Assembly: GCA_964019425.1 (NCBI GenBank)
Contig: OZ025788.1
Location: 1 to 64,000 of the forward strand
Direction of reading: 5' to 3'
DNA length: 64,000 nucleotides
From: Flectonema sp. DT1601
Lineage: Eukaryota > Euglenozoa > Diplonemea > Diplonemida > Diplonemidae
Shown: piece after piece, positions 30,157 through 41,200 of the stretch
How the letters are laid out: each line of letters starts with the position of its first letter
How positions within the stretch are numbered: position 1 is the first letter of the stretch
Translations under genes and position numbers: made by a program
The notes under the pieces: generated by a model
Database searches by the model: none
Seen by the model: only the letters and a program-made list of their open reading frames with translations
Told to the model about the DNA's origin: nothing

Positions 30157-31239
30157 TCAATTCCGCAGTTCTGCAATACGCACATTTTTTATCTCTTCCC
30201 ATATGAGTCCTTTGATCTCGTCAGCGGGCTCTTGCCATGAAAAGGTACCCTTGTTGCAAGTTGGGCAATCTTCATCAGTCAGCAGTAACAATTCAAAGAA
30301 TGGGTGTGTCAGTGCTTCTGCTGCTGAAAGACGTTTCTTTGGTGAGAAAACAAGCAGCTTGGAAATGAGGTCGATGCAGTTGGACGGGACCCCTGTTAGA
30401 GATTCCTCAAGTGTCGGAGCTGTTGGAACATGACTCAGAAGACTTCGGAATTTTGATATGTTTTCTTCAGTGGCCCCAGCATCTCGCAAGTCTTCCTCAG
30501 TTGGATGCCCCAACATTGCTACAATATCACGCAGCAGTCGCTCAGATGGATTTCCCTCTTCTTGCGGCTCTTTCAAAGGAATCTCAAAGTACTTCTTTCT
30601 AGTCACCAACTGTAACAACAGCAAACCTGCAGCCCACATATCTGAAGCGTTTGTTGTTTTGATTATACGGGCTGCAGGCCCGCTGGAATATGCTGTTTGG
30701 AATTGCAATGAGAACACAAGAACTTCAGGAGGACGGTAGTGGAACCTTTCAAGTTTTGGAATGGTTGTGTGCGTGAGCATAGTTTCACAATCTTGCCTGA
30801 TGGCCACTTTGCGGGGTTCCACAAACCCTGGAAAACCACCAGCACTGTGGGCAAATTTAATTGCTCGAAGAATCAAAGCACTTATATAAGTCCAATGTTC
30901 AGGTGTCAAAGTCTGTTTTGACAAAATAATATTTTCGAGATCTGTATCAAGTGCAGGTGTAACAACATAAATATCAAAGCTGTCAATATCACAAAAATAA
31001 ATATCAACAATATTCTCAATCCCTTCAAACTGCATGTGTTTGAGCATGAGTATGTCCTTTAAAAGAAGCTTTCCGTCAGCAGTGTTCTGCAAAGCATTCT
31101 CATAACGCTGCACTGAAAGTTGTTTTCCTTCTTTATTCCTTACTATGTTCCTATCTGTGTTACATCTAGTGCGTTTGGTGATAGTGTACCGTTTAGGTAT
31201 GTACATCATCAATGTGTCCCATACCTTGCCTGGAAACAT
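30157..31239 (-). CDS. MAPK/CMGC-like pseudokinase (360 aa)
   Basis: The C-lobe is clearly of protein-kinase, CMGC/MAPK style: HYRPPEVLVF (about residue 167, the APE region), DMWAAGLLLLQLVT (about 200), and LLVFSPKKRLSAAEALTHPFF (about 293), which matches the MAPK kinase-fold ending. Catalytic motifs are missing. There is no glycine loop. The VAIK lysine position reads LSVQRY. The HRD catalytic loop is replaced by FAHSAGGFPGFVEPRKVAI. There is no DFG (the stretch before the RPPE reads DCETMLTHTTIPKLERF). It therefore probably lacks phosphotransfer and acts as a scaffold or allosteric partner, as other pseudokinases do. Single exon, stop TGA. It is transcribed toward the tRNA gene. Loss of the motifs through an unseen intron is less likely, since the frame runs unbroken. 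Confidence 0.78.
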   Translation of the reverse strand: MFPGKVWDTLMMYIPKRYTITKRTRCNTDRNIVRNKEGKQLSVQRYENALQNTADGKLLLKDILMLKHMQFEGIENIVDIYFCDIDSFDIYVVTPALDTDLENIILSKQTLTPEHWTYISALILRAIKFAHSAGGFPGFVEPRKVAIRQDCETMLTHTTIPKLERFHYRPPEVLVFSLQFQTAYSSGPAARIIKTTNASDMWAAGLLLLQLVTRKKYFEIPLKEPQEEGNPSERLLRDIVAMLGHPTEEDLRDAGATEENISKFRSLLSHVPTAPTLEESLTGVPSNCIDLISKLLVFSPKKRLSAAEALTHPFFELLLLTDEDCPTCNKGTFSWQEPADEIKGLIWEEIKNVRIAELRN

Positions 31240-31328
31240 AATTTAAATAGTCAAAGTCAATTCAATAAAACATTTAAAGAACGTTCGATGGTAATAACAA
31301 CACATGGATGTTGTTCAGAAACAATTTC

Positions 31329-33003
31329 TTACTGACAGTTGCTCAACTGCAAAAACACAGCATCATACAAATCAATAGTAACAGATACCGTACCATTGTT
31401 GAAAAAGAGAGTGCTGTTGTCCCAGGCATCCATCGTGTGAGTCAACTCTGAACACCTGCCGAGGGTAATGTCAAATATAGAAACAGAAAGCGTGATCTCA
31501 GAGTCTTCACCAGTATTGAAGAATGCTGCATAGTATGTCCCCTCCACTGAAGTACTTTCAGCAGCCCATATCGAAGATGAAATGACACCACTGGAAGGAG
31601 AGATCGAAGAAGACACCTGACGGTTGAACTTTGAATGAGAATTCACAGAGAGAAGAAATTCGTTAGTCAAAAGAGATAATGTGAACCCAGCATCATGCTG
31701 GTCATGAAGCATTGTAGCAGCACCACCAAACATTAAAGGAGATCTTGCAATGCACCACAATGCCATTTGAGTTCGTTGCTGTGGTTTAGTTAAAGAAGTC
31801 CACTTCGAAGGACCGACAGCAGTATTGACTTCTGTGATGTAACCGAAAGGTAACATATCCAAGTCTGGCCATGATTTTCCATTCAATCCAGCTGCTTCAA
31901 TTTTTGAAGCAGCTGCATGTTCAGCCGCGACAATGAAATGACGTCTGATATCAATCCAATTATCCCAATCATCATTAGTGATTCTGTACATGTTAGAAAT
32001 TGATGAAATAGTATTCGCATGTTCAGAAGGACTCTTGTAATCCCCAGGACTCAACGACAACACCATCGGCTGTGATGAGCGTGGTTTTATCACCTCCGCT
32101 GCAGCTTCTATCTGAGACAGTTCAAAGCTACCTCCATACACACAGTCGTATTTTATAAAATCAACTCCCCACTCAGCATACTGATTGAATAAAGATTTCT
32201 CAAACGCAGTTCCTGCAGGATTTGTAAAATTAATACTTGCGAACCCTGAGTACCACGGACAGACTTGATTATCCATGTAGATGTCAGATGTTGTCGCCCC
32301 TCCTCCACCCAGAATTGGTACATCCGCGATTTTTGCTTGGTGAGATATTCCTGTTGTTCTTTATAAGAAATCAGAGTACAACTACACAGAGGAGGGATCA
32401 TGTCTAAATTCCATTTACTGTAACTATAAATAACATAGTGAAGTCTCCAAATCTCCAAAAAATGGCCAAATCCCATCTTTATTATTTCCAAAGTTGTTAT
32501 ACTCCAAATTTTTTATACACCATGTTATTTATAGTTACAGTATTATTATTTAAATAATACTGTAACTAGAAATAACATGGTGATAACTATATTATAATAA
32601 AGCACTAATCATGTCATGTTTAATCAGGCTAATACAAACCTCTCATTATATGAATACCAAACTTCAGTCTCATGGAGTGAATCTGATCAGCCAGCCACTT
32701 AAATCCTGTGCCATTCTGACTGTGAGGGAATCTGTGTGGGTCGGGTAGTGGTCTACCATAGTCGTCAATGTACGTGTGGGATTTATTCGTGATGTCAACG
32801 TACCATAAATAGTCAATGACGATATATTCGTATCCGTGTGGAAGTAGATCTTTTTGAACTGCTTTGGCATTCTCAAGAACCTGTTCTTCGTTAACAGACC
32901 AGCAATAGCTGTCGTAACTATTCCAACCTCGTGGAGGTGTTTGTGCAATCGATGCGTTGCATCCGACTACCACAACGAAGGCAATCAAACTAACGAAAAT
33001 CAT
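31329..33003 (-). CDS. Secreted alpha-galactosidase, GH27 family (461 aa, two exons)
   Basis: Exons are 33,003-32,640 and 32,350-31,329. Joining them restores the family block RGISHQAKIADVPILGG followed by DIYMDNQVCPWY. The signal peptide is MIFVSLIAFVVVVGC. Family motifs are PPRGWNSYDSYCW (about residue 24), DFIKYDCVYGG with the nucleophile Asp (about 185), and MYRITNDDWDNW with the acid/base Asp (about 240). The C-terminal part (about 350-461) is the usual beta-sandwich. The enzyme removes terminal alpha-galactose (or alpha-N-acetylgalactosamine in some relatives) from glycans in a lysosome-like compartment or outside the cell, perhaps for digestion of food. The length fits the family (about 400-460). 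The GH27 call is firm. The exact substrate is not. Confidence 0.88.
32351..32639 (-). other. Intron of the alpha-galactosidase gene with nested inverted repeats
   Basis: 289 bases, GTTTGT at the 5' end and AAAGAACAACAG at the 3' end. It is far longer than the 57-76 base introns of the giant gene. The excess is inverted-repeat DNA: a 24-base sequence occurs three times, at 32,417-32,440, inverted at 32,518-32,541, and again in the first orientation at 32,559-32,582. Confidence 0.85.
32518..32582. repeat. Near-perfect palindrome inside the intron
   Basis: The arms 32,518-32,547 and 32,553-32,582 are each 30 bases with one mismatch around a five-base centre. The left arm also pairs with 32,417-32,440, giving a 125-base unit with 24-base terminal inverted repeats. 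This looks like a small MITE-type insertion with an extra end. Confidence 0.85.
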
Positions 33004-33106
33004 TTAATGAACCTGATAAAACAGTTATGGGAAGTTACAATATCTAACAGCTCCACTTACAGCTGAGAGCATCACGTAAATAAATTCGCTTCTGTTCGTT
33101 GATTGC

Positions 33107-34045
33107 TTATCCCGACACAGGGATGTTGTGCTTTATTTTATAAACCTCACACATGTGTCGTAGTTTTTCAATAATTTTTTGCCATCCAGTCGCAGGAAGC
33201 TTCGCTCCCTTCTTAGTTTCAGGGAATTTAAGAAGAGACTTCTCAGGAATCCATTGAATAACACCAACAGGATCACGTGGGTCACCATCAACTGTGTAAT
33301 TTAGAGTGTTTACTGTTGCAGTGAACTGAAGCTGTTTTGATGTTCGAGGATCAGTAAATACGATCGGAGGAAGAGAACTTTGTACTTTCGTAAAGCCATC
33401 GACCTCAAGAGACTTCTGTTTTTCATTAAGTTCCCGCTCTCTGATGATGGCGGCTTCTTCTTCCTGTTGACGCCTTCTCTGCATTTCGGTAACTTCATTT
33501 TCAAATTGTTTGAAGGCTCCGACCACCCCGTCTACGTATGTTCCAGCAGAGTGTACCTTCAGACGCTTTAGACTGGCGGGAGGGGACTCGCAGTCAGGAA
33601 GCAGCTTTTTTAGAGATTCCCTCCCTGCGCGTAACGAAATGGCAGTGCAAATAGCAGCAACTCTACCAACCTGCTTGAGTGACTCATCACGCAGGCTGGG
33701 TAGTTTTGATACGACGCCTTTGACTATAATATAATACTCGACGTCTCTCGATTCCATTCTTTTTGAATCTTTTGAGATAATATTTTCTGTTTTTACTACA
33801 ACTGGTATTCTTCCTTCTGAGAATACCGTGTAGTAGGTCCCAGGAGTACTGGCGATAGTCTCTGCCATTTCACCATCAGATGTCCCTCTTGCTCTAAATA
33901 TTGCAGTCAGTGATCTCGAATCATAAAAACTCGACTTGCTAAAATAATCCATCGTCAGCTGCACCCACAGTGGGTGCGTCTCTGGTGCCGGAATGGGGTC
34001 TACACCTTCTTCAAGCGTTGGGTCGCGCCATGTAATTTCCTTCAT
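33107..34045 (-). CDS. Mediator complex subunit 6 (312 aa)
   Basis: The N-terminal half carries the MED6 family pattern: ITWRDP at the start, then LTMDYFSKSSFYDSRS (about residue 31; compare the family's VLDYFxxSPFYD), a middle beta region, and VEYYIIVKGVVSKLPSLRDE (about 101; compare YYIIxGVIYQAP), followed by helices in which SLRAGRESL occupies the place of the family's conserved helical end. MED6 is a head-module subunit that links Mediator to RNA polymerase II in transcription initiation. Residues 170-312 are a longer, Lys/Glu-rich tail with a coiled-coil stretch (about 183-210, EMQRRRQQEEEAAIIRERELNE), as in other MED6 proteins of variable tail. Single exon, stop TAA. Confidence 0.82.
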   Translation of the reverse strand: MKEITWRDPTLEEGVDPIPAPETHPLWVQLTMDYFSKSSFYDSRSLTAIFRARGTSDGEMAETIASTPGTYYTVFSEGRIPVVVKTENIISKDSKRMESRDVEYYIIVKGVVSKLPSLRDESLKQVGRVAAICTAISLRAGRESLKKLLPDCESPPASLKRLKVHSAGTYVDGVVGAFKQFENEVTEMQRRRQQEEEAAIIRERELNEKQKSLEVDGFTKVQSSLPPIVFTDPRTSKQLQFTATVNTLNYTVDGDPRDPVGVIQWIPEKSLLKFPETKKGAKLPATGWQKIIEKLRHMCEVYKIKHNIPVSG

Positions 34046-34055
34046 TCTTTTACTA

Positions 34056-34067
34056 TGTCAAACTGTG
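34056..34067 (-). promoter_or_regulatory. Motif shared upstream of two start codons (MED6 copy)
   Basis: TGTCAAACTGTG on the plus strand, 11-22 bases upstream of the MED6 ATG, identical to the one at 29,488-29,499 before the EXS gene. Confidence 0.3.
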
Positions 34068-35011
34068 CTCTCATTTAAATATCTGTGAAAAAAAAAAAAA
34101 AAGTTTTTTCAGTTATCTATTCGAACTCACCGACAAACAGATTCACTAACAACTGGAAAAAAAAAAAAAAGAAATTGATGCAACAAGGGTGGGGGTCGAA
34201 TAATGCACTTGGAGAAGAGAGAGGAGATGGGATAGCATGACATGAAACCTGTCGAGCCAGTAGCCGACTTAAGCACCCAAATCACACAGCAGTCACAGAG
34301 GAACAATTCAATTCAAAAAAGTAGAATGGGGAATAGGGCGTTGTGAGAGTGTACATATAAAACGCTTTTTTTTTTTTTTTTTTTTTTGATCTTTTTTTTT
34401 CTCCCCGCATTAAGCTGCCATCCAACAAAATAAAAGGCCAGAGTATATCACCGCAGACTGCGATATTTCAAAAAAAGAAGAAAAAGAAGGGGAAAAAAAA
34501 GTAACAAAAGCTTATTGTCACTTTTTTTTCCTCTCCTTTTTTTTTTGCAAACGTATTTTTCTTCATTCCGAGAAGGCATTTTTTCTATTTCTTTTCTTCT
34601 CAATGGCTGACAGCTTTGCTCTTTGAAATGGGAAGGTATTAAGGCATATTCTCACTCCCCCGACACGTTTCTGTTCTTCGGAGAAAATTAAAACGGGTTT
34701 ATTTGAGGAACAAACAAAAGGGTTGTTTTTTTTTTCTTTCTTCTTTTTTTCTTTTTTTTCTGTTCAAAAGAAATTCGTTTCAGAATAAAAAAAAAAAAAA
34801 AAGCTAACAAAAAAAAAAAAACCACCCTCACAAAACAATGAAATAAGAAATACCTGATTGACACAGAACTCAGTGGGGGTTTTTAAATGACGGGTACAGC
34901 ATAAAGTAGAGAAAGCACTAAAAGTGTCTCTTTTTTTTTTCCTCTTGGTTAAATCTAAGTAAATCCTTTTACTAGGTACCTATTTAATAAAAAAACAAAT
35001 ATCAGACAGAA
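34068..35011. other. AT-rich intergenic spacer with homopolymer runs
   Basis: No ORF of note. Long A- and T-runs are frequent (for example about 22 T near 34,370 and several A-runs near 34,790-34,820). It separates MED6 from the membrane-protein pair. Confidence 0.6.
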
Positions 35012-36010
35012 CTACGCATCTGGTGCGTCAGGTGTGTCAACATCCTTTGGGGCTTCCTTGTCTACTTCAGCCTCCGTGTTGACTTCTTCAGCTGCTGCTT
35101 TTTTGGAGCGGCAGTACCAAACAATGATGGCAATAATAACAACAAGTGCGCAGACACATCCAATGACGACACCTGCAATTTGTCCTCCCGACAGCTCATC
35201 ATCAGAAGTTGGTGGAACTGGCGTTGGAAGAGTACAGACACCGTTAATGTTGTTGTATTGAGGTTCACACTCAATAGCCTTACATTCACTGCTGTCAAAG
35301 GTTGAGATGGTAAGCATCGATGCAACAAACGCTGCTGCCTTAACTTGACCATCACCAGCAGAGTTTGGGCACAACAAGTTAGCTGCTGCAGATGCGAATA
35401 TGTTGGTGTTCTTCATCGCTCTTCCAAGTTTGATTCCGTTCACGTCATTCTCAACAACAAATCGGTTGAGTTGGATTTGCATATTTTCAATGAAACGGAT
35501 GACCTTCTCGCTGTAGATTTCACTAATTTGTAACTCAGCTAGAATAGCGAGATTGATACCTCCCTCAGTTCCAAAAAGAAGTTGATTGTCGTTAACTGAA
35601 CATGATAAGCTGAGCCTTGAGTTTGCTAATTGTCCAAGCATCGTATCAACAATTCGTTGAAGTGGAGCTTCAACAGCTGCGATGTCCTGACAAAGAGCGT
35701 CAGTAAATGTGATGGTGATAACGTAAGGAAGAGTTCTACCGTCAGTGGTGCTCGTTGCTTCATTTGTTGCAACGCAAAGGTTTATTTCCTGGGCACCAGC
35801 ATCAAGTCCTCGTACGTTAGTCTTTGATATCTTAGCAAAGTTCGCAGCGCAAGTGCACGTTCCAGTTGGGTGCACACGTGTTTCACACGTAGCACCAGTA
35901 TCACCAAAAGCCCTGCAGTGGGCATGGGTTGAGCAAGTTCTCGTTTCCGAAGGTACAAACACTCCAGAGGCCAGTCCAGTGGCGGCCAACAAAAATAAAC
36001 TCTTCAACAT
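35012..36010 (-). CDS. Type I membrane protein, paralogue 1 (332 aa)
   Basis: The signal peptide is MLKSLFLLAATGLASG. A Cys-rich EGF-like head follows (TCSTHAHCRAFGDTGATC to CTCAANF, residues 24-62), then a roughly 190-residue ectodomain with few Cys, a Cys-containing stalk (CEPQYNNINGVCTLPTPVPP), a single membrane span (about 280-302, GVVIGCVCALVVIIAIIVWY) and a short acidic tail. It matches the neighbour at 36,786-37,799 over its whole length and ends in the same DAPDA/SPDA tail with stop TAG. No family is recognised. Surface receptor or adhesin is inference from the layout. Confidence 0.8.
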   Translation of the reverse strand: MLKSLFLLAATGLASGVFVPSETRTCSTHAHCRAFGDTGATCETRVHPTGTCTCAANFAKISKTNVRGLDAGAQEINLCVATNEATSTTDGRTLPYVITITFTDALCQDIAAVEAPLQRIVDTMLGQLANSRLSLSCSVNDNQLLFGTEGGINLAILAELQISEIYSEKVIRFIENMQIQLNRFVVENDVNGIKLGRAMKNTNIFASAAANLLCPNSAGDGQVKAAAFVASMLTISTFDSSECKAIECEPQYNNINGVCTLPTPVPPTSDDELSGGQIAGVVIGCVCALVVIIAIIVWYCRSKKAAAEEVNTEAEVDKEAPKDVDTPDAPDA

Positions 36011-36785
36011 TTTAATGATGAGATAAGTCTGATTGAGTTAATGTAAATATTAATATCCTACTCAAGTCATCAAAGATAACACCAGGAACACTTCACACGT
36101 ACATCACACGCTGTTATTGTAAAAGGTAAATAATTATCAACTTAACGAGTTATAGATTCACAAGACACACACATGGCATAAAACTGATGTAGGGATAACT
36201 TGGGGAGCCTGGGGAAGAGCTCAAAAAAAAAAAAAAATCACAAAACACTTTTTTCAAAAAAAAAAAAAAAAGGGGGGGGGAAAAATAATACCATTAACGG
36301 CAGGGAAGCGGATTTTCATTTTCTTTTTCAGGTACAGAAGTTGTGTCGTACTGCTCCATGTGGGGTTACTAGTGTGGGAACAAAACAATGGGGGTACGTC
36401 TTCTGAAATGCTTCACAACTTCGCATTCCTTCAGAACGACCAAGAGAAGCACGACCAACGAGATGCCGAGTAGTAAAAAGGCTAACAAGAATTTTCCTTT
36501 TAAAAAGAGTAGTTAAAAAAAAATACTTATCGAAGAGAGGATTCTTCGACAACGATATTTAACTACACAATAAATAAAAATATCAATTCTGAACCTGAGG
36601 TGGTGTTTGGGATGGAGAAAGTACACAGCGGAACAGGTCCGTAAATCGAACGTCTCGCAAAAATCAGTTGTTGCTCTAAAGGATGCAACATTAAAGGCTA
36701 AATGATGAAGGAAGGCACCGTACCAATTGCTTACGAGCCTTCAACAAATTTAAGACAACGGACAGAATACAAACAAAATAATATT
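36011..36785. other. Spacer between the two membrane-protein paralogues
   Basis: AT-rich with A- and G-runs near 36,225-36,285. A short minus-strand frame around 36,330-36,550 has somewhat protein-like codons but no start or family I trust. Confidence 0.5.
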
Positions 36786-37799
36786 CTACGCATCTGGAGA
36801 AGTCACTTTCTTTTCTTCCTTCTCATCGTCAGATGGGTTGTTGTCAGGTTCGACTTCTCTCTTATTACGACAACAACAGTAGACAACAATCCCGACAATG
36901 ATTGCGATAAACGCCACAGACGATCCAATAATGATTGCAGTCAACTGTCCAGTAGAAAGATCATCATCAGTGGTAGGCGGGACTGGTGTTGGAAGAGTAC
37001 AGACTCCGTTAACAAGAAAGTAATTTGCGCTACAAGTCAACGACTCGCACTCCTGTTGATCAAATGAGCTCTGCGCAACAGTCTGCTGTGCCTCAACAAA
37101 AACTACCGCAGTCAACTGTCCTGGTCTTTCTTCATTTGGACACATCAAAGGAACAGCTTCGATAGTAAACACGTTTGCGTTTTTCATTACTCTTCCAAGA
37201 AATCTAAGTGTGCTTACTGGAGTGGCGGTTGGAGCTGCGTCCAACTTCACCTGCATGAGCTCAACGAATCTAATAGTATTTTGGCCGTAGAGATCTCCAA
37301 CAGTGAAAGTGTTAATTCGAATGGCGGCATTAACTCCACGCAATCCATTCTGGTTAAGTCCCAATGAGAGGTCGAAACCATCATTCTGGTGACAAGTGTA
37401 TGTGATAGCAACTGTGTGTGGTGTGAAAATTTCCTCAACAGCTCTCTGAAGAGCTCCTGACGCAGCTGGAATGTTAGAACACAAGGCATCAGGGAATGTA
37501 ACAGTAACGAATGATGGAATATTTCTCGCTAATGAAGTAGCATCAGTCTCAGATTCTTCAACACAAAAGTGAGTGTTGTAAGAACCAGCTGGAAGTCCAA
37601 CATCTCCAACAGTGATACCAATATTCTTGTAACCAGTTGAGCACTCACACTGTCCGAATGGGTGAGCCTGAGTACAAGCCGCACCGGCATCACCAAAAGC
37701 TCTGCACTGCAAATGAGTTGAACAAACTCTCGTGTCTGACGGCGACATGATACTTGAAGCCATACCTGCGGCAGCCAATAAAATCATACTTTTCATCAT
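36786..37799 (-). CDS. Type I membrane protein, paralogue 2 (337 aa)
   Basis: The frame stays open upstream to 37,964. The ATG at 37,799 (MMKSMILLAAAGMASS) is chosen because it starts a proper signal peptide and aligns with the start of the neighbouring paralogue. The layout is the same: EGF-like head (VCSTHLQCRAFGDAGAAC), ectodomain, stalk CTLPTPVPPTTDDDLSTGQ, one membrane span (about 286-308) ending in CCCRNKR, and an acidic tail ending SPDA. The stalk and the pattern DALC.NIPAA..ALQR.V are close to paralogue 1, so the pair arose by tandem duplication. Function unknown. Confidence 0.8.
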   Translation of the reverse strand: MMKSMILLAAAGMASSIMSPSDTRVCSTHLQCRAFGDAGAACTQAHPFGQCECSTGYKNIGITVGDVGLPAGSYNTHFCVEESETDATSLARNIPSFVTVTFPDALCSNIPAASGALQRAVEEIFTPHTVAITYTCHQNDGFDLSLGLNQNGLRGVNAAIRINTFTVGDLYGQNTIRFVELMQVKLDAAPTATPVSTLRFLGRVMKNANVFTIEAVPLMCPNEERPGQLTAVVFVEAQQTVAQSSFDQQECESLTCSANYFLVNGVCTLPTPVPPTTDDDLSTGQLTAIIIGSSVAFIAIIVGIVVYCCCRNKREVEPDNNPSDDEKEEKKVTSPDA

Positions 37800-38208
37800 T
37801 GTAGTGTTGATAAAATAAGACTGCAGGGGGGAAATTCGATACGATATGAAAGGATTCATCTGTGAAGAATACCGCAGGTCTTTGCACAAAAATAAAAACA
37901 ATAAAAGTAGGCTAATATAACCACTGTTAACCTTAACATAAACATCAGTCATAACGACAGTCACCTTGACCTCAATAACATGATATGCCTATTTAATGAA
38001 AATAATGATAAATATCAAACCAACACAATACCACACCAGGCAGTCCCCTTCCACATAAGTCCGTTGAGTGTAAGAAGGTGTAATTGTGACGAATCTTGTA
38101 AATTAATTAAACATCCGAAGAGGGTGTGCGAGGAATCTATTCCATGAGAACACTACGACCTCATAAATTTCATAAAAAAAACAGATCAAAACAGAAGACA
38201 TATTCCAG
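37800..38208. other. Spacer between paralogue 2 and the giant surface protein gene
   Basis: AT-rich. The upstream side of paralogue 2 resembles that of paralogue 1 (gttgataaaataagactg versus gatgagataagtctg). No gene is seen. Confidence 0.5.
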
Positions 38209-41200
38209 TCAAGGTTTTTCTGAAGGAATCAACAAAGGGTTCCTCTTCCGCACTGAAGCGGCTTCGTTGAGAACTTCAGCGAGTTTTTTTCTAACAGCAG
38301 CAGGTGAAGGAGCGTCCATCTGCCATAAATAGAGTTGCCAGGTGTCATTAGAAACAAGTGACGGAGTGTATTGAAATATTAATCTAGCTCTAGTCAGTTC
38401 TGGGTCTGCTACGAACCCGACTGAGTTGGAAGCGTCTGCATGACGGGCGGCGAGACCGCTGAGAACGGGCAGACCACCTTCAGATGAGATGAGGAAGTCG
38501 TCACTCAAAGATTCAGCTACGTATCCATGATCAGCGAATACATAAGGACGATAGACTAGACCATCAGTTGTGGTGTTGTTGTTGTTGTTGTTGTTGCTGA
38601 CAACACTTTCAGATACCATTTCAGTTGGTAAGTTACTCTCAGATGCCACTCGAGATAATCCACTTCTTCGAAATTTTTCAAACTTACGAGACGAACCACT
38701 GCTGCTATTATTTTGAGATCTATCAAAGATGTCATCAAAAATAATCGACTGCCCCAGTCGGGCACTTGGTCTCCTCCCAGAGATGGTCGCTCTTCTTAAG
38801 TTACTTTTTACCTTCTCATTCGAATCTTCTTTTAGATGTCGAAGTAGTTTAGAATCTTTATATCTTCCCCATCCGAATAATAAAATACCAACAACAACAT
38901 ACAATCCAACTACTCCCCAGAGTGCGATACTAATTTCTCTTCCTTCATGATTTCTTTCACTCGCGTACATTGCTGCAGCGATGATAGAATGAAGAGCATC
39001 CCAACAATGGTGAATGTTATTGTTGTAAGGAGCTACTTTAAACAACAACACTAAGTATATTGCAATACACAACTGACATAGAGAAGGAGATTGTCTCGCT
39101 GAAGTGATTGAGATGATAACATTTCTAATAGTCAGAGAAGATAGCCACCATTGATGGTTCGATTTTAGAATTAAATTAGATTGCGGAGCATCATCATAAC
39201 AGGAAGGTCTCTGTACTCTCACAGAAGCTGACACAGAAGTCAGTAAAACAGATGTCAGTATCGACACAGAAATGTAAAACAATGATGAATAACACTCCTC
39301 GTCAGGATTAGATGAAAGCCGATTAGAGTCGGACTCTAAACAAGCAGCCACTCGACTTGAAACAATCCACGAGAATGGAGCTCCAAAAACAGCCAAAACA
39401 TAAACAACGACATATGGTAATTCTGGTAGTCCTTTCTTTGTGTTGGGAAGCAGAGAGTTTTCTGATACCATCGCTGCTCTCATTTCGCTTTTTAAAATAA
39501 CCAAAACAGCTGCAACAGTAGCAACCTTCACTTGTGACTTGTCAGATGCGTACTGACGACGATTTCCATTCTGAGTGCTGCTCACAACTCTTCGAAGTCC
39601 TTCTCTGAGATGAGTTCGTGAGGCAACGACAATCACTAATCCTGTTTTGTTGGTGTTAAATATAAGCAACAATTCAACGCCAGAAAAGAAAAGACAAGAC
39701 AACTTCCCCCCACATACCTGAAAATAGTATTCCAAAACCATCCACAAAATAATCAATCACCTTTGAATCTACTGACGTGTATTCATCAGTTGGGATGAGA
39801 CATGCTAAGGGAGGAGGGACTACTTTTAAAGTAATCAACTGAACTATTTTAGAAGGGTGAATATCATCTACATCAGAACTCTGATCCACCCACGACAACG
39901 GAGGAAATAAATAAATCGCCGACAACAACAAACACATCAACGTCAACGCTTCCCGACAGCGATAATTATTACTTTTCAACAGTACTGATGTTGTGAATGA
40001 AAGGAGTAAGAACCACGTGTAAAGACCCGTAGCGATGGCTATCGCTAATCTATCTGAAGGACAGTCATAGCATCCGAGAGATTTAAAAGGCGAGAAACGT
40101 CTCGCAGATCCGCTGCATGACAGACAAAGGTACCCAGAAGTACCATTTTGACATCCGTTTGTGTTGCAGTAGTTTTTGTTAATACGGCATTCGATAGCAG
40201 AATCAGTGGGTGAGGATCTCCACCAACCATGTTGTACTAATGTTGTGTTCGTACCGTTACAATGTAATCCCATGGGGCAGTCTTCACATTCAACGTTTCC
40301 AGTTACCAACAGACTATTGGGAGGACATTCTCTCATCGGAGCATCGATCACAGCGGAGTCTGAGATTGTTCCGTTTATTAGAATTAATTCAACAGCTGCT
40401 CGATATCTAAAACCAAGTTTTGGATTAAAATTATAAACAACAAGACAGTGACCTTCCAGTGTAACTGTTCTAGTCTTCGTTGTTATACTAACGCAGTTAT
40501 TAAATAGTTCATCACATTGGAGTAGTCTCGTCTGACAGAACGCTGAATTATGAAATCGAATTGGATTACTAAACACATCCAATATAACAAACAATGACGT
40601 GATATGTTGCGGACTTAAATACTGAATCGTACTACTCACTTCAAGTTTGGAGGGGTTTTGCAATGCTGATGACGTTACAAAGAATCCACACACCACTCCT
40701 TTCAACATAATTTCAACTTTATACGTCCCCGCCTCAGTCACATCCAAGTACATCGCATACCTCCCAGGCATTGAAGTAGAGTGCCATGAAACAGGTATTC
40801 CTTGAGAAAAAATATCCAGAGGTTCTGGATTAAAACTATACCTCCCTCGGTATTGAACTTCCAATGCCCAGACGCTGAATGAGGCATCTGATTTGATTGT
40901 TATCTCTTCGGTGTTTGGATCACATCTAATTGGATGTGTGTTTACCCAAGCTTGAGTACTTACATTGGAAATCACATCTGATGACGTGATGATTAATGAT
41001 CCAGTCTGGGGTGGTGATGAATCGTGGATTGTTACACAGGAGTCCTTAAGACAGTATTCAATGCTGAGGAAGTGACTACCAGTATTGGTTAATGTGTTCC
41101 CAGGTAATAAAGAACACTGTACTGTATGAATATCAATAACACATCCTTTGTAGATTCTGATTCCAGAGATCAGACAATGAGCATCACATCCCCAGGACGT

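Noticed and set aside
37800-37964. Longer N-terminus of membrane paralogue 2
   Set aside because: The ATG at 37,799 begins a signal peptide aligned with paralogue 1. The extension has no match there.
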